Shown piece by piece: positions 6,937 through 16,152 of a stretch of DNA of 48,657 bases. This DNA is from Litorilinea aerophila (lineage in GTDB: Bacteria; Chloroflexota; Anaerolineae; Caldilineales; Caldilineaceae). The position numbers and the translations under genes were made by a program. Within the stretch, counting starts at the first letter, position 1. Every line of letters begins with the position of its first letter. The notes beneath the pieces are model-generated. The model had not been told where the DNA came from and ran no database searches. It worked only from the letters and a program-made list of their open reading frames with translations. Location: NCBI GenBank assembly GCA_945897075.1, contig CAMDEX010000015.1, positions 1 to 48,657 on the forward strand, read 5' to 3'.

Positions 6937-9721
6937 CATTGGGGTGGCGTCTTCACTGGCGTCTCTGGTTCACATACGACAAGCGGGCGTGCGTTCTATC
7001 AACGTGGAGCAACACCTGCGGCGGACAGGGCTTGCTGAAGGGTATATCCTCACTGCTCAAGCGAAACGATCCCTTCTGCGCATTCTGGATCGGGCGGGAG
7101 GAGATGCTCCACAGCGGGCCTGGACACTGACTGGCCCTTACGGGTCGGGCAAATCGTATTTCGGCCTCTATCTGATGAATCTGCTCAGTCTGGATGTGCC
7201 ATCACACGCAGTGGCCCAGAAACAGACAGAAGCAAGCGATCCATTGTTGGCTGACAAAGCCCGCATCGTCAGCAGGTCCGCTGCGACACGCGGCTTCTTC
7301 CCGATTGCCATCTCAGGCTACCGAGCGCAAATTCAAGACTGCATCAACAAAGGCATTCGACAAGCACTCGCTAGCTCTCTGGCGCACAACGCAGCCATTG
7401 AGAGGATTCTCGCAGAAGAAGAACGTTGGGAGGATTCGATAGAGAGCCGTTCGATTGCCGAGACTCTTGATCTGCTCTTGAATCTGCTGGCAAGCCCTGG
7501 CCTGAACTATGCGGGAATCTTGCTGGTATTGGACGAGATGGGCAAGCCGTTGGAATATGCAACAGCCCATCCCGATGTCAGCGACATCTATTTACTGCAA
7601 GAGGTTGCCGAACTTGCCAATCGCAGCAACAAGAATCCTCTCCTTTTTGTGGGGATGCTGCATCAATCCTTCGAGCGCTACGCCGGTCATACCGACAGCC
7701 TGACACAGCGGGAATGGGCCAAAATTCAGGGTCGCTTTGAGGACATTGCCTTCCAAGAGCCGCCTGCGCAACAGATGTGGTTGCTGGCCAATGCCCTGGA
7801 ATATCCAGATGAAGAAGCGCTGCGTCGGCTCTTGCCCGATTGGGCGCAGCAGATCGAGGACGCCATCGAAGCCGGTTGGTCTCCGCCGCAGATGAAGGAA
7901 GAGGAGTTTCGCCGACTCTGTTCGCAAACCCTGCCTTTTCACCCTTCGGCGCTGGTGGCATTGCCCTATCTCTTTCAGCGTCTGGCCCAAAATGAACGGT
8001 CGATCTTCGTCTATCTGACTTCATCCGAGCCGCGCTCCTTTCAGGAACAATTGGCGGCTGTCCAGACGCCCCTTCAGGTACGGCTGTCTGACCTCTTCGA
8101 CTATTTGGCCGCCAATTTTCAAGGGCGGCTTTCTTCTGCGCTGCGCGCCCGTTCCTTGATGGAGACATTGGAACGTTTGGCGAGTACGCCCAATCTCTCG
8201 CTGCTGGAATCCGATTTGCTCAAGAGTATTGGACTACTCAATTGGTTTGCCGAGATCAGTCCATTCCCCGCGTCTTTGCCCAGGTTGTTATCGGCCATGC
8301 GTTCGCCGGAACGCGCCGATGCCGCCATTCTGGCCGCCCTGGAGAAGCTAAAAAAACAATCCACAATCGTTTTCCGAAAGTACAATCAAACCTACGCCAT
8401 CTGGCAGGGTAGCGATGTGGATGTGGAAGAACGTTTGGAGGAAGCGCGCCAACGCCAGATCGCTTCCTTTAGCACAGCCCAGGCTGTGCAACGCTATATG
8501 CCACCCCAGCCGATGGTGGCGCGCAAACACAGCTATCAAACGGGGACCACGCGTCTCTTTGAAGTGCGCTATGTGGATGGGCTGACACGGGAGACAGTTT
8601 CCCTGAGTGCGCCCGAAGGGACGAGCGGGCTTGTTCTGCTCTGCCTTTCCGAATCGCCGATTGAAGCCCAGGAGTTTGCGCTTTGGGCGCAAAGCCCGCG
8701 GCTCAGCGGACAGGCGGATCTGATCTGCGGTGTCTTTGAACGGACGCCGCGCCTGACCGAACTGATGGGCGAGATACGCTGTCTGCATTGGGTACGCGAC
8801 AATACGCCGGAATTGCGGGATGACCCCGTGGCCCGGCGCGAACTGCGTACCCGGCTCAGCGAATTAGAGACACTCGTGCGCGCCGAGTTGGACAAGACTA
8901 CTCGCCTGCATCGCAGGGCCACGACAACCGCTTGCCGTTGGTTCTATCGAGGAGAGGAGATGGACGGGCAGAAGCGCGGGCTTGCGCCTCTGCTCTCCCA
9001 GGTTTGCGACCGGCTGTATGCCGACAGCCCGGTTTTGCGCAACGAGATTCTAAATCGCCGCCAGCTTTCGTCGCAGGGGGCCGCGGCCCGCCGCAATCTG
9101 ATCGAGGCGATGCTGCGACGGGCCGAACTGCCCCAATTGGGCATCGAAGGTTATCCACCCGAACGCAGTATGTACGAGAGTATTCTGCGCGCCGGGGGGC
9201 TGCACAAAGAAGAGGGGCCGGGCGTTTGGGCTTTGCACGGGCCACCCCCGGACGATCCTCTTGGCTTGCAGCCCGTATGGCAGGTATTCACCGACCAGAT
9301 ATTTGGCGAACCGCCGGTGCAGCGCAATGTTCAGGAGCTATTCGATCTCCTGGGAAAGCCGCCCTATGGGTTGACTGAGGGGACTCTTCCCCTGTTGTTG
9401 TGTCTTTTCTTGCAGGTGCATGGGAACGAAATCTCTCTTTACAGCGATGGTTCGCTCTTGCCGGAGCCAGGCGTTGCCGATTGGGAGGTGCTGCTGCGCC
9501 GACCAGAACTCTTTGCTGTGACCGGTTGTCGGATTGTGGGACCCCGGCGCGCCGTGATCGAGCGGCTGGCGCGGGGTCTGCAAACCGAGGCGGCTGCGAT
9601 GCCTGTTGTGCGGGAACTGATCCGCCAGATGAAAAGCCTGCCGGAACACGCATGGCGTACCCAACGGCTTTCCCCGACTACACTGGCTACACATCTGGTA
9701 GTTGGGTATGGTATTCTCTAA
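6929..9721 (+). CDS. large P-loop ATPase of the DUF4007 operon (SspC-like)
   Basis: A 930-residue ATP-binding protein. The Walker A motif GPYGSGKS is at 69-76 and a Walker B with acidic pair, GILLVLDEM, at about 196-204 (D202, E203). The segment GRFEDIAFQEPP follows at about residue 265. These arrangements are typical of large defence-associated STAND/AAA-like ATPases. The C-terminal half shows no motif I can name. It overlaps the DUF4007 gene by 8 bases, so the two products are probably made together. In Ssp-type systems the protein beside DUF4007 is an ATPase needed for DNA modification; that role is inferred here from position, not from residues. The gene is intact over its whole length. 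Confidence 0.78.
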   Translation: MHNIGVASSLASLVHIRQAGVRSINVEQHLRRTGLAEGYILTAQAKRSLLRILDRAGGDAPQRAWTLTGPYGSGKSYFGLYLMNLLSLDVPSHAVAQKQTEASDPLLADKARIVSRSAATRGFFPIAISGYRAQIQDCINKGIRQALASSLAHNAAIERILAEEERWEDSIESRSIAETLDLLLNLLASPGLNYAGILLVLDEMGKPLEYATAHPDVSDIYLLQEVAELANRSNKNPLLFVGMLHQSFERYAGHTDSLTQREWAKIQGRFEDIAFQEPPAQQMWLLANALEYPDEEALRRLLPDWAQQIEDAIEAGWSPPQMKEEEFRRLCSQTLPFHPSALVALPYLFQRLAQNERSIFVYLTSSEPRSFQEQLAAVQTPLQVRLSDLFDYLAANFQGRLSSALRARSLMETLERLASTPNLSLLESDLLKSIGLLNWFAEISPFPASLPRLLSAMRSPERADAAILAALEKLKKQSTIVFRKYNQTYAIWQGSDVDVEERLEEARQRQIASFSTAQAVQRYMPPQPMVARKHSYQTGTTRLFEVRYVDGLTRETVSLSAPEGTSGLVLLCLSESPIEAQEFALWAQSPRLSGQADLICGVFERTPRLTELMGEIRCLHWVRDNTPELRDDPVARRELRTRLSELETLVRAELDKTTRLHRRATTTACRWFYRGEEMDGQKRGLAPLLSQVCDRLYADSPVLRNEILNRRQLSSQGAAARRNLIEAMLRRAELPQLGIEGYPPERSMYESILRAGGLHKEEGPGVWALHGPPPDDPLGLQPVWQVFTDQIFGEPPVQRNVQELFDLLGKPPYGLTEGTLPLLLCLFLQVHGNEISLYSDGSLLPEPGVADWEVLLRRPELFAVTGCRIVGPRRAVIERLARGLQTEAAAMPVVRELIRQMKSLPEHAWRTQRLSPTTLATHLVVGYGIL

Positions 9722-9768
9722 AAATGACGAGCAACAATCCTTGACGATCTTTTGGGTGGTTCAAGAGA

Positions 9769-10902
9769 ATGACCAATCCCTCGCTATTACCCCCTGCAAA
9801 AAATATTCCTGTCGATAGACTGGCCGCCATCTTCGACAACACCACCAATTCTTACAAGTTTTACTGGTTTCTGGCGATCCTGGAATGTGTGAAAGAGAAC
9901 CAGTCCTATATCATCCCAACTGATCACTTGGTTGCGCGTATGATTGGGAACGTCTGGTACCCCATCAACTACTTCAGATTGTCATTTGGCAAACAGGACC
10001 GACTTGACCCAATCGTCCTTGCCATCGCGTCTGAACTCAATTTGGCCGTTGATCTCTCCAAATCCGAAATCGTAGATGCGGTTGCGGGGTATATGAGAAA
10101 CTCTGGCACACTTGCCAGAGCCATCGCCAGCCTGAAAGCCTACGTCCCCTATCGTTTCCAGCGACCTTTTTTTGAATCACAACTTAGGGGTGTAGCAGAT
10201 TGGAAGATCAATCGAAGTATTCGAGAAATGTCCGATCTGGCTTTCTACGATCAGACTGCTCCCTGTATTTACCGGTATACACAGACGGCAGGTGGAGATG
10301 AAGGAGTTGAGGTTCACCCTCGTTGGCTGGCTTATTTGCAGATGAATCTGCCAATCATCAGGGGCTATTGTCTGTGGAATCTGGTCAACTACCTCCAACG
10401 TAACAATCCCAATGTCCCAAACATTCCAGGAAAAATTTTTGCCCCCGAACGGCGTAATCTTGGCGCAAGTCGTCGATTCTGGCAAGCTGCAATTACTGCG
10501 TTGGGGCAGGTTTGCTGCATATACTCTGGTGCAACATTGCAAGCAGAGTCGTTTTCCCTTGACCACTTCATTCCTTGGAGTTATGTAGCCCATGACCTGA
10601 TGTGGAACATCATTCCAACGAGAGTCGACATCAATTCCGCAAAGAATGATCGATTACCAAACCTTTCAACCTATCTCGATCCCTTTGCACAGTTGCAATA
10701 CGATGCAATCCAGGCAGTTGCAAAGAATCGAAAGGCCAATCTATTGGAAGACTATGTTCTTCTATGCGGAACGCAGTCAATAAATGAGCTACAAGCGATG
10801 CCAGTAAGTGAATTCAAGCAGATATTGCGTGACACGATCGCGCCGCAAATTCAGATCGCAAAAAATATGGGCTTTGTAGTCGATTGGAGTTATGCAGTAT
10901 GA
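9769..10902 (+). CDS. HNH endonuclease domain protein
   Basis: A 377-residue protein with a C-terminal HNH-type nuclease region. It shows CCIYSGATL (Cys249/250), LDHFIPW (Asp265-His266), MWNIIP (Asn280) and NSAKNDRLP at 289-297. The pattern of DH, then N, then a second N with Lys follows the HNH beta-beta-alpha-metal fold, here with only one cysteine pair visible. The N-terminal 240 residues are helical and unassigned. The stop overlaps the next start in an ATGA arrangement, so the gene is in the same operon as the methyltransferase-HIT gene. HNH proteins of this kind are common beside DNA modification genes and may act as the restriction arm; this is inference. Confidence 0.78.
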   Translation: MTNPSLLPPAKNIPVDRLAAIFDNTTNSYKFYWFLAILECVKENQSYIIPTDHLVARMIGNVWYPINYFRLSFGKQDRLDPIVLAIASELNLAVDLSKSEIVDAVAGYMRNSGTLARAIASLKAYVPYRFQRPFFESQLRGVADWKINRSIREMSDLAFYDQTAPCIYRYTQTAGGDEGVEVHPRWLAYLQMNLPIIRGYCLWNLVNYLQRNNPNVPNIPGKIFAPERRNLGASRRFWQAAITALGQVCCIYSGATLQAESFSLDHFIPWSYVAHDLMWNIIPTRVDINSAKNDRLPNLSTYLDPFAQLQYDAIQAVAKNRKANLLEDYVLLCGTQSINELQAMPVSEFKQILRDTIAPQIQIAKNMGFVVDWSYAV

Positions 10903-11723
10903 TTATCCAATCGCCCAAGAACCCCAATAGCCATCTGACGGCAAAGGAGAGGGAAACACCATCCCTCCCAACCAAACACCTATTTCAAAAGGGGCTGATC
11001 CGTGGGCGAGTACTCGACTTTGGCTGCGGCAAAGGAGTCGATGTCACCTTTTTGCGTTCGCAAAATATAGATGTGTCTGGCTACGACCCTTTCTATGCAC
11101 CAAAATACCCGGATGGACGATTTGATACAATCCTCTGCCATTATGTGTTGAATGTACTGCTGCCGGAAGAGCAGGTGCAAGTCTTGATGGCTGTCTCTGA
11201 GTTGCTTCAAACGACCGGTAGAGCTTATTTCACGGTACGGCGAGACATCAAGAGAGCTGGCTATCGAAACCACACCCAACACAACAAACAGGTGTATCAG
11301 TGCAATGTTGTCCTGCCGCTGAAGAGTGTTTTTCGGACTGAAAACTGCGAGGTCTACGAATACCAACACGTCAACCAGATTGCGCACCCGGAAACCAACT
11401 GCCCGTTTTGCGCGCCATCCCAAGACAGGGAGCTACTCTCGGAATCGGCCACGGTTTATGCCATGCTGGACAAATATGCGGTCTCCAAAGGCCACACTCT
11501 GATTATCCCCAAGCAGCATATCGGGGATTATTTTGGACTGCCAGAGCGAACAAAGACAGCGTGCTGGTTAATGGTCGATCGGGCCAAAGACCTTTTGCAG
11601 AAAAGGTATCAACCTGATGGATTTAATATTGGCGTGAATGTTGGCGCATCAGCGGGGCAGACGGTCCCCCACGCACATATCCATCTGATCCCGCGCTATC
11701 GCGGGGAGGTAGAAACGACATAA
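10899..11723 (+). CDS. class I SAM methyltransferase fused to a HIT domain, C-terminally shortened
   Basis: A 274-residue bifunctional protein. The N-terminal half is a class I SAM-dependent methyltransferase with the glycine motif VLDFGCGKG at 38-46, an acidic residue at GYDPF, and a C-terminal strand ending in YQCNVVLP. The second half is a HIT domain: CPFCAPSQ (zinc-like CxxC), GHTLIIPKQHI, and the HxHxH triad in PHAHIHLIPRY near the end. HIT enzymes hydrolyse or transfer nucleotides through the middle histidine. From memory of this fusion family, the domain continues about 15-20 residues past RYKGDV with a GGVRG-type tail. Here it stops as RGEVETT, directly before the truncated desulfurase. 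ATG 10899 overlaps the HNH stop (ATGA). Confidence 0.8.
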   Translation: MIIQSPKNPNSHLTAKERETPSLPTKHLFQKGLIRGRVLDFGCGKGVDVTFLRSQNIDVSGYDPFYAPKYPDGRFDTILCHYVLNVLLPEEQVQVLMAVSELLQTTGRAYFTVRRDIKRAGYRNHTQHNKQVYQCNVVLPLKSVFRTENCEVYEYQHVNQIAHPETNCPFCAPSQDRELLSESATVYAMLDKYAVSKGHTLIIPKQHIGDYFGLPERTKTACWLMVDRAKDLLQKRYQPDGFNIGVNVGASAGQTVPHAHIHLIPRYRGEVETT

Positions 11724-11727
11724 GGGA

Positions 11728-12462
11728 GCGCAGACTCTGCTCGTGTCGCTCCAAACAGCGAATAATGAGATCGGCTCAATACAGCTGGTACAAGATGTTT
11801 CAAAGCTGGCCCACGCAAAGGGTGTCCTCGTCCATTGTGATGCCGCGCAGACGATAGGAAAATATCCCGTTGATGTTGAAGCGTTAGGCGCAGATCTACT
11901 GTCTTTGAGCGCTCACAAGTTTTATGGTCCCAAAGGGATTGGCGCTCTCTATGTTCGGGGAGGAAATCGTTCCCTCGCCTTGACCCCTCTTCTATTCGGC
12001 GGGGGTCAGGAGAGCGGGGTCCGTTCAGGAACATCCAATGTCCCGGCGATCGTAGGATTGGGCGAGGCGTCACGGTTAGCGATTGAGAGTGTAGAAACGG
12101 AATCACATCGCATTTCGGCGCTACGCGACAACATTGAACAGTCGCTGATGCAGCAGATTTCGGGATTGCGAATCAACGGTTTTGGCGTGCCTCGTCTACC
12201 CAATACCAGTAGTTTGACATTCCCCCGCATTGACGCAGATGCACTGCTATTGAACCTGCCGGATGTGATGATGGGGACCGGATCAGCCTGTACATCTGGC
12301 GCTATTGAACCATCTCATGTACTCACGGCCATCGGCTTGACCCGTGCGCAGGCCGGGTCTACAATCCGCGCCAGTCTTGGCCGTTTCACATCTGCGGACG
12401 AGATTGAATTCGCAGTCAACAAAATTGTTGAGGTTTTTCACGAGCTACGCTTGCATTCGTAG
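11728..12462 (+). pseudogene. cysteine desulfurase, N-terminal third missing
   Basis: This frame is the C-terminal two thirds of a NifS/IscS/DndA-type cysteine desulfurase, the PLP enzyme that moves sulfur from cysteine to partner proteins. Homology starts abruptly at about 11728 (QTLLVSLQTANNEIG) with no start signal. From the GTG at 11743 the frame has HCDAAQTIGK, SAHKFYGPKG (PLP lysine at about residue 59), the GGGQESGVRSGT phosphate loop and GTGSACTSG with the catalytic Cys at about 183. The first 140 or so residues of the family, which include the active-site His over the cofactor, are absent. The remaining frame has no stop codons, so the loss is recent or the fragment is kept. GTG 11743 could serve as a start but has no clear ribosome binding site. 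Confidence 0.8.
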
Positions 12463-12800
12463 AGGGTATCAATCTCTCTGCTACAGAGCAGCATCAATCG
12501 CCAGCGCAGATAAATAGCCGGTGAATTCCCGACCAGCACAGGCAGGATGGCAGCGTATCCTCTGGCGGCAGGCCCAAGCTATATCCGCACGAGTGATCCT
12601 GGAAATCTACGACGAGATGGCCCGCTCTATGCAGACAGGGCGGGCGTACCGGACAAGGCTCTATCCGCCGCCGGGGGATCCGGCGGTCTGTCATGCGCCA
12701 AGAGAGTGAATCCTCAGGCTGAGCAGACAGATCAACAAATGTCAAGAGTCGGACTTCAATTTCATGTGATTGCTATAGCCAACGACAGGAGAAGCTCACA
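12463..12800 (+). other. 338-base gap without a convincing gene
   Basis: The stretch has short open frames on both strands, none with a recognisable motif. One plus frame (12521-12709) reads protein-like text (RVILEIYDEMARSMQTGRAY) and may be a decayed gene end. The last 25 bases carry AGGAGA for the next gene. No clear promoter was found. Confidence 0.4.
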
Positions 12801-14273
12801 ATGCGAACCTTAACAGAACAGACGCAAGAATTGGTGCAAGCGGAATGGAATAGTCTGTTAGCAACGATGGACTATTGGGTTTCGGCAGTCGATGAATGGG
12901 ATGGAGACCCCCCGCTGCCTGCGTCGGTGCGGGAGTTGGTGCGAGATGCCCACTACTTTGCGCACCGATACAAGGAGATATTCGATAGTATCGCTGGCGA
13001 CGGCGAAGTTGTGAAGATATTGCATGACGAAAAAACTGACGTGTGGACCGTCCAGCATCAGGCGCGTGAGGCCCTCCTATCCGAATGGGACACCGTTCGC
13101 CAGGCTGTTGAACAACACCTGAGCAGACGCTATGCCGAGCATCTTCCGCGCTTGGAGCAAATGGCCGCAGAAAGCATTGCCCCCTTATTCCCCGAACTGG
13201 CGGGGGAGGCTATCGTCTACTTCCATAAGGTGTTTGACATCACCCGCTTTGCGTTTTCCCGTATGCCGGTCATCGGTGTTCCCTTTTCGGCTCTCGACCT
13301 GCCCGATAGCTGGCTGTCCATTCCCCACGAAGCAGGACACTACGTTTTCTGGAATGGTACACCTTCTCTCACCGAATTTGCTGCCTTTTATGCGGAAATG
13401 GAGCGGCGTGTGATTCGAGCACTAACCAAAGCTTTTAAGAAACGCGAGGCGCAAGGCGGCCATTTCAAACGCAGTGGCGAAATTTACCGAACCTGGCTGC
13501 TCTGGATGAATGAGATATTCGCCGATATCTACGGTACGCTGGTTGCCGGCCCGGCCAGCGGCTGGGCCATACAACGGATTTTGCGAACGCGGCTCAACCA
13601 GGGCGATTTGTATCACAGCCACGAAGACCCGGATCACCCGGATGCGTACATCCGCCCATTCGTGCATATCGCGACATTGACCGCAATGGCCGAGGCGAGC
13701 GACGGAGACTTTCGTGAAGCCTTATTAGAAGCAGCGAAGGCTCTGGGAGAGGCGTGGCGTGCAAGCTGGAGCGATGAAAACCTGGAGAGGACACTTTTTA
13801 CGCCAGACAATTGGGGTTCTATGCAGGAGGTTCTTGAGATTGACTTGCCGCTCGTTGTGCGGGCGATACTCGACACGCGTTTGCCGGGGGGCATAAGTCT
13901 GAGAACCCGATTCTCCGACGGAGCGTTCTATACCTTTGACCGCCACCAATGGATTTCCAGTGTGGTGGAAAGTCTACCTCATCTACCTAGCGGAGAAACC
14001 GTGCAGGTCGGTTCACCTCTGGACATGAGCATCATTGTGCAATTGGCGATTGTGGCTGGTGTTGATCACAGCCGAGTGCAAGGGAACTTCGATTATCAGC
14101 CCAACGAACCAGAACGTGCTGATCGCGATCGATGGTTTGAAGAATTTCTGGCAAACGCCACGGGAAGTGGGGAACGAGACGTACAATTGAGGGCCTGGCG
14201 ACGGATCATCAGGTCAACTGCGTCGGAAGTTGCCTATGGAGGGTTGCATCATGGCCACTCACACAACCACTAA
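12801..14273 (+). CDS. HExxH zinc metallopeptidase-like protein
   Basis: A 490-residue soluble protein with a gluzincin-type active site: HEAGH at 176-180 supplies two zinc-ligand histidines and the catalytic Glu177, and NEIFAD about 60 residues later (E238, D242) fits the third ligand and the supporting Asp. The N-terminal 120 residues are helical. The C-terminus is His-rich (GGLHHGHSHNH), a likely metal-holding tail. No signal peptide or membrane segment is seen. ATG 12801 follows AGGAGA by about 10 bases. It faces the CHAT protease gene across a perfect 20-bp hairpin, so the two are convergent. I do not recognise a named family; a role in a proteolytic defence or cell-death pathway is only a guess from the neighbour. 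Confidence 0.7.
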   Translation: MRTLTEQTQELVQAEWNSLLATMDYWVSAVDEWDGDPPLPASVRELVRDAHYFAHRYKEIFDSIAGDGEVVKILHDEKTDVWTVQHQAREALLSEWDTVRQAVEQHLSRRYAEHLPRLEQMAAESIAPLFPELAGEAIVYFHKVFDITRFAFSRMPVIGVPFSALDLPDSWLSIPHEAGHYVFWNGTPSLTEFAAFYAEMERRVIRALTKAFKKREAQGGHFKRSGEIYRTWLLWMNEIFADIYGTLVAGPASGWAIQRILRTRLNQGDLYHSHEDPDHPDAYIRPFVHIATLTAMAEASDGDFREALLEAAKALGEAWRASWSDENLERTLFTPDNWGSMQEVLEIDLPLVVRAILDTRLPGGISLRTRFSDGAFYTFDRHQWISSVVESLPHLPSGETVQVGSPLDMSIIVQLAIVAGVDHSRVQGNFDYQPNEPERADRDRWFEEFLANATGSGERDVQLRAWRRIIRSTASEVAYGGLHHGHSHNH

Positions 14274-14295
14274 GGAACGGCACTTAAACCAGACA

Positions 14296-14361
14296 ACCTT
14301 CCGGGAAGCGGCCACAACTGCTTTGCTACAACCTCAATTTCGTGGCCGCTTCCCGGAAGGT
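14296..14361. terminator. perfect 20-bp inverted repeat between convergent genes
   Basis: ACCTTCCGGGAAGCGGCCAC at 14296-14315 is the exact reverse complement of 14342-14361, with a 26-base loop. It lies between the stop of the metallopeptidase gene and the stop of the CHAT gene. A short T-rich run follows on each side only weakly, so it may be a bidirectional terminator or a hairpin-type repeat. Confidence 0.65.
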
Positions 14362-14389
14362 AGATCATTAACTTATTTAATCGCCGATC

Positions 14390-16099
14390 CTACGGTAAAT
14401 CCCGTGACGACTCATGGCAATCGCTTGTTGGGATCTGACCAATGCTCAGGTCATCCAGAATCGCTCGTATCCCTCGCAATGACATGGCGTCTAAACGATA
14501 GGGGGCTGCCTCTGGTTGAGTATTTGCCAGCTTAAGGAAAATCTCGATGCGCTTATGTGCTTCCATCGGTTGATCCAGTCGGCACAATGCCAATCCATCG
14601 GCCAGATTGAGGAGCGCGGTAATGCCATCGGAAACCGGGTTGTATTGCAGTCCTCGCAGCGCTCTTTTATGGGCTTCCTCCCAGCCGCCATCTACGAGTT
14701 CAAGGACGGCATAACCGTAATGAATCTTCGCCTTATCGTCATTGGTGATGCCATTCAGCCCCAGAGCAGAGCCTAAATCACGTCGGGCACATGCGTATTT
14801 GTACGCCTCTCGGTATTGTACATAACGACTGATATAGGAGTAGACATCATCAGGTCTAGGACTCCCAACCAATTCAAGAAGTTGGTCTCGACAGATGGGC
14901 GGTGACAAAGACAAAAGGAACGAAAGTAAGATCAACGATCCGATCCCTGCTGTCGCCAATAAAACCCAGAGTCGATTGCTAATCACAGACTGCCCGACGG
15001 CGAAAATCTGCCCGTCGGAAGCATGCATATACAGAACGGGTGTGCCCCACTCTACGTTGTCACTGTGGGCGACAATCGCTTTGCGTGCTTCCGCCAGAGC
15101 AGCGTCAACCGGATAGCCGCTTGCAAGCGCCTTATAAAAGGTGTGGGATAAGGTGAGTGACGCCTGATCCGTAATGTCATACTGCATAGCGATGACGGCC
15201 GGGATGCCCTGCTGAAGAAGCATCTGCCCAACACCCGTAAAGGGATCGACGGTATTTACCCTGGCGCTGCTACAGGAGTTGAGGACGGCCAGACGCAGTG
15301 AGCGGGCATCGTGTAGGATAGTGGCAAGACGCTCTCCGTTGATGGATACGGAGTACCGATCCGAATCTTCAAACATAAGAGTACCGAGTTGGGTCTGTTC
15401 ATCAACCGAACTGTGACCGATAAAGTGAAAGATGTGGTAATCCTGCAAACGCAGCGCATCCTGTAGCGCCGCCAGCGTCGGCGTATTTACTCTTTCCACA
15501 ATCACTTGTCGTGTTTTGCGCAGGTCGGCAAGGGCATCTTCCATCTGTCGCCATTCTTGCTCAACATCCAGTTTGGGCAGATCGATGGGGCCGGCAATCA
15601 TCACCAGCACCCGCAACGGTCTCTTGACTGCAAGCGGAGCAATCCGGCTGGGCACATTGAGGGAGCGGACGAGCGGTGTATCCACCGACAGACAGAAGAA
15701 ACGATTGGTCTTGGGGTCAAAGAGATACTCCCAGGGTAAGGCGACCAGTTCACCGGCATCTGACAGGTTCAGTCGAATGCGCAAACGAGAGTGATGGGTT
15801 GCTTGTGCGATGGTCAAACTGCTGCGGAGGTTGACCAAAACCTCATCCCGAAACACACTCTCAAAGAGCCACTGGCCAAACTCGCGCGGTGTTCTCGTCA
15901 TGAGCAGAACCGCATCGGCTACATGGCGGTATGTCTCTGCTCCTCGCCCCGAGACCTGCGATTCGGTGCTGTTCACAAAGGGCAACTTCAGCTCACTAAC
16001 CGCAGACTCATCTGTGGGTGATGAGGAAACCCGTACCCGATAGTCTGCCCCAAATCGTTCAATCGTCAGTTCGAAGTCCAAGTAGGTATGATCTGCCAT
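14390..16099 (-). CDS. CHAT-domain protease with membrane anchor and C-terminal helical repeats
   Basis: A 569-residue protein of the caspase-like CHAT family. The catalytic dyad is visible: FHFIGHSS with His229 and VLNSCSSA with Cys276. The usual N-terminal CHAT lead-in (LPWEYLFDP at about 121-129) is present, and the peptidase core ends near residue 362. A single hydrophobic segment at about 377-399 (LWVLLATAGIGSLILLSFLL) should anchor it in the membrane. A C-terminal region of about 165 residues follows (RRDLGSALGLNG, GWEEAHKRALRGLQYNP), helical and TPR-like. ATG 16099 is preferred; the frame extends to a TTG at 16123 with no ribosome binding site. CHAT proteases act in defence pathways such as CRISPR-linked Craspase and gasdermin cleavage; the activator and substrate here are unknown. 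Confidence 0.85.
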   Translation of the reverse strand: MADHTYLDFELTIERFGADYRVRVSSSPTDESAVSELKLPFVNSTESQVSGRGAETYRHVADAVLLMTRTPREFGQWLFESVFRDEVLVNLRSSLTIAQATHHSRLRIRLNLSDAGELVALPWEYLFDPKTNRFFCLSVDTPLVRSLNVPSRIAPLAVKRPLRVLVMIAGPIDLPKLDVEQEWRQMEDALADLRKTRQVIVERVNTPTLAALQDALRLQDYHIFHFIGHSSVDEQTQLGTLMFEDSDRYSVSINGERLATILHDARSLRLAVLNSCSSARVNTVDPFTGVGQMLLQQGIPAVIAMQYDITDQASLTLSHTFYKALASGYPVDAALAEARKAIVAHSDNVEWGTPVLYMHASDGQIFAVGQSVISNRLWVLLATAGIGSLILLSFLLSLSPPICRDQLLELVGSPRPDDVYSYISRYVQYREAYKYACARRDLGSALGLNGITNDDKAKIHYGYAVLELVDGGWEEAHKRALRGLQYNPVSDGITALLNLADGLALCRLDQPMEAHKRIEIFLKLANTQPEAAPYRLDAMSLRGIRAILDDLSIGQIPTSDCHESSRDLP

Positions 16100-16152
16100 A
16101 ATTTTGTTTCCGCAATCGACCAATTGCCAAAATCTCTTTGCTCTGTCGGGAG

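Noticed and set aside
12521-12709. Small protein between the desulfurase fragment and the metallopeptidase
   Set aside because: No ribosome binding site, no motif and no upstream signal; it may be a decayed gene end.
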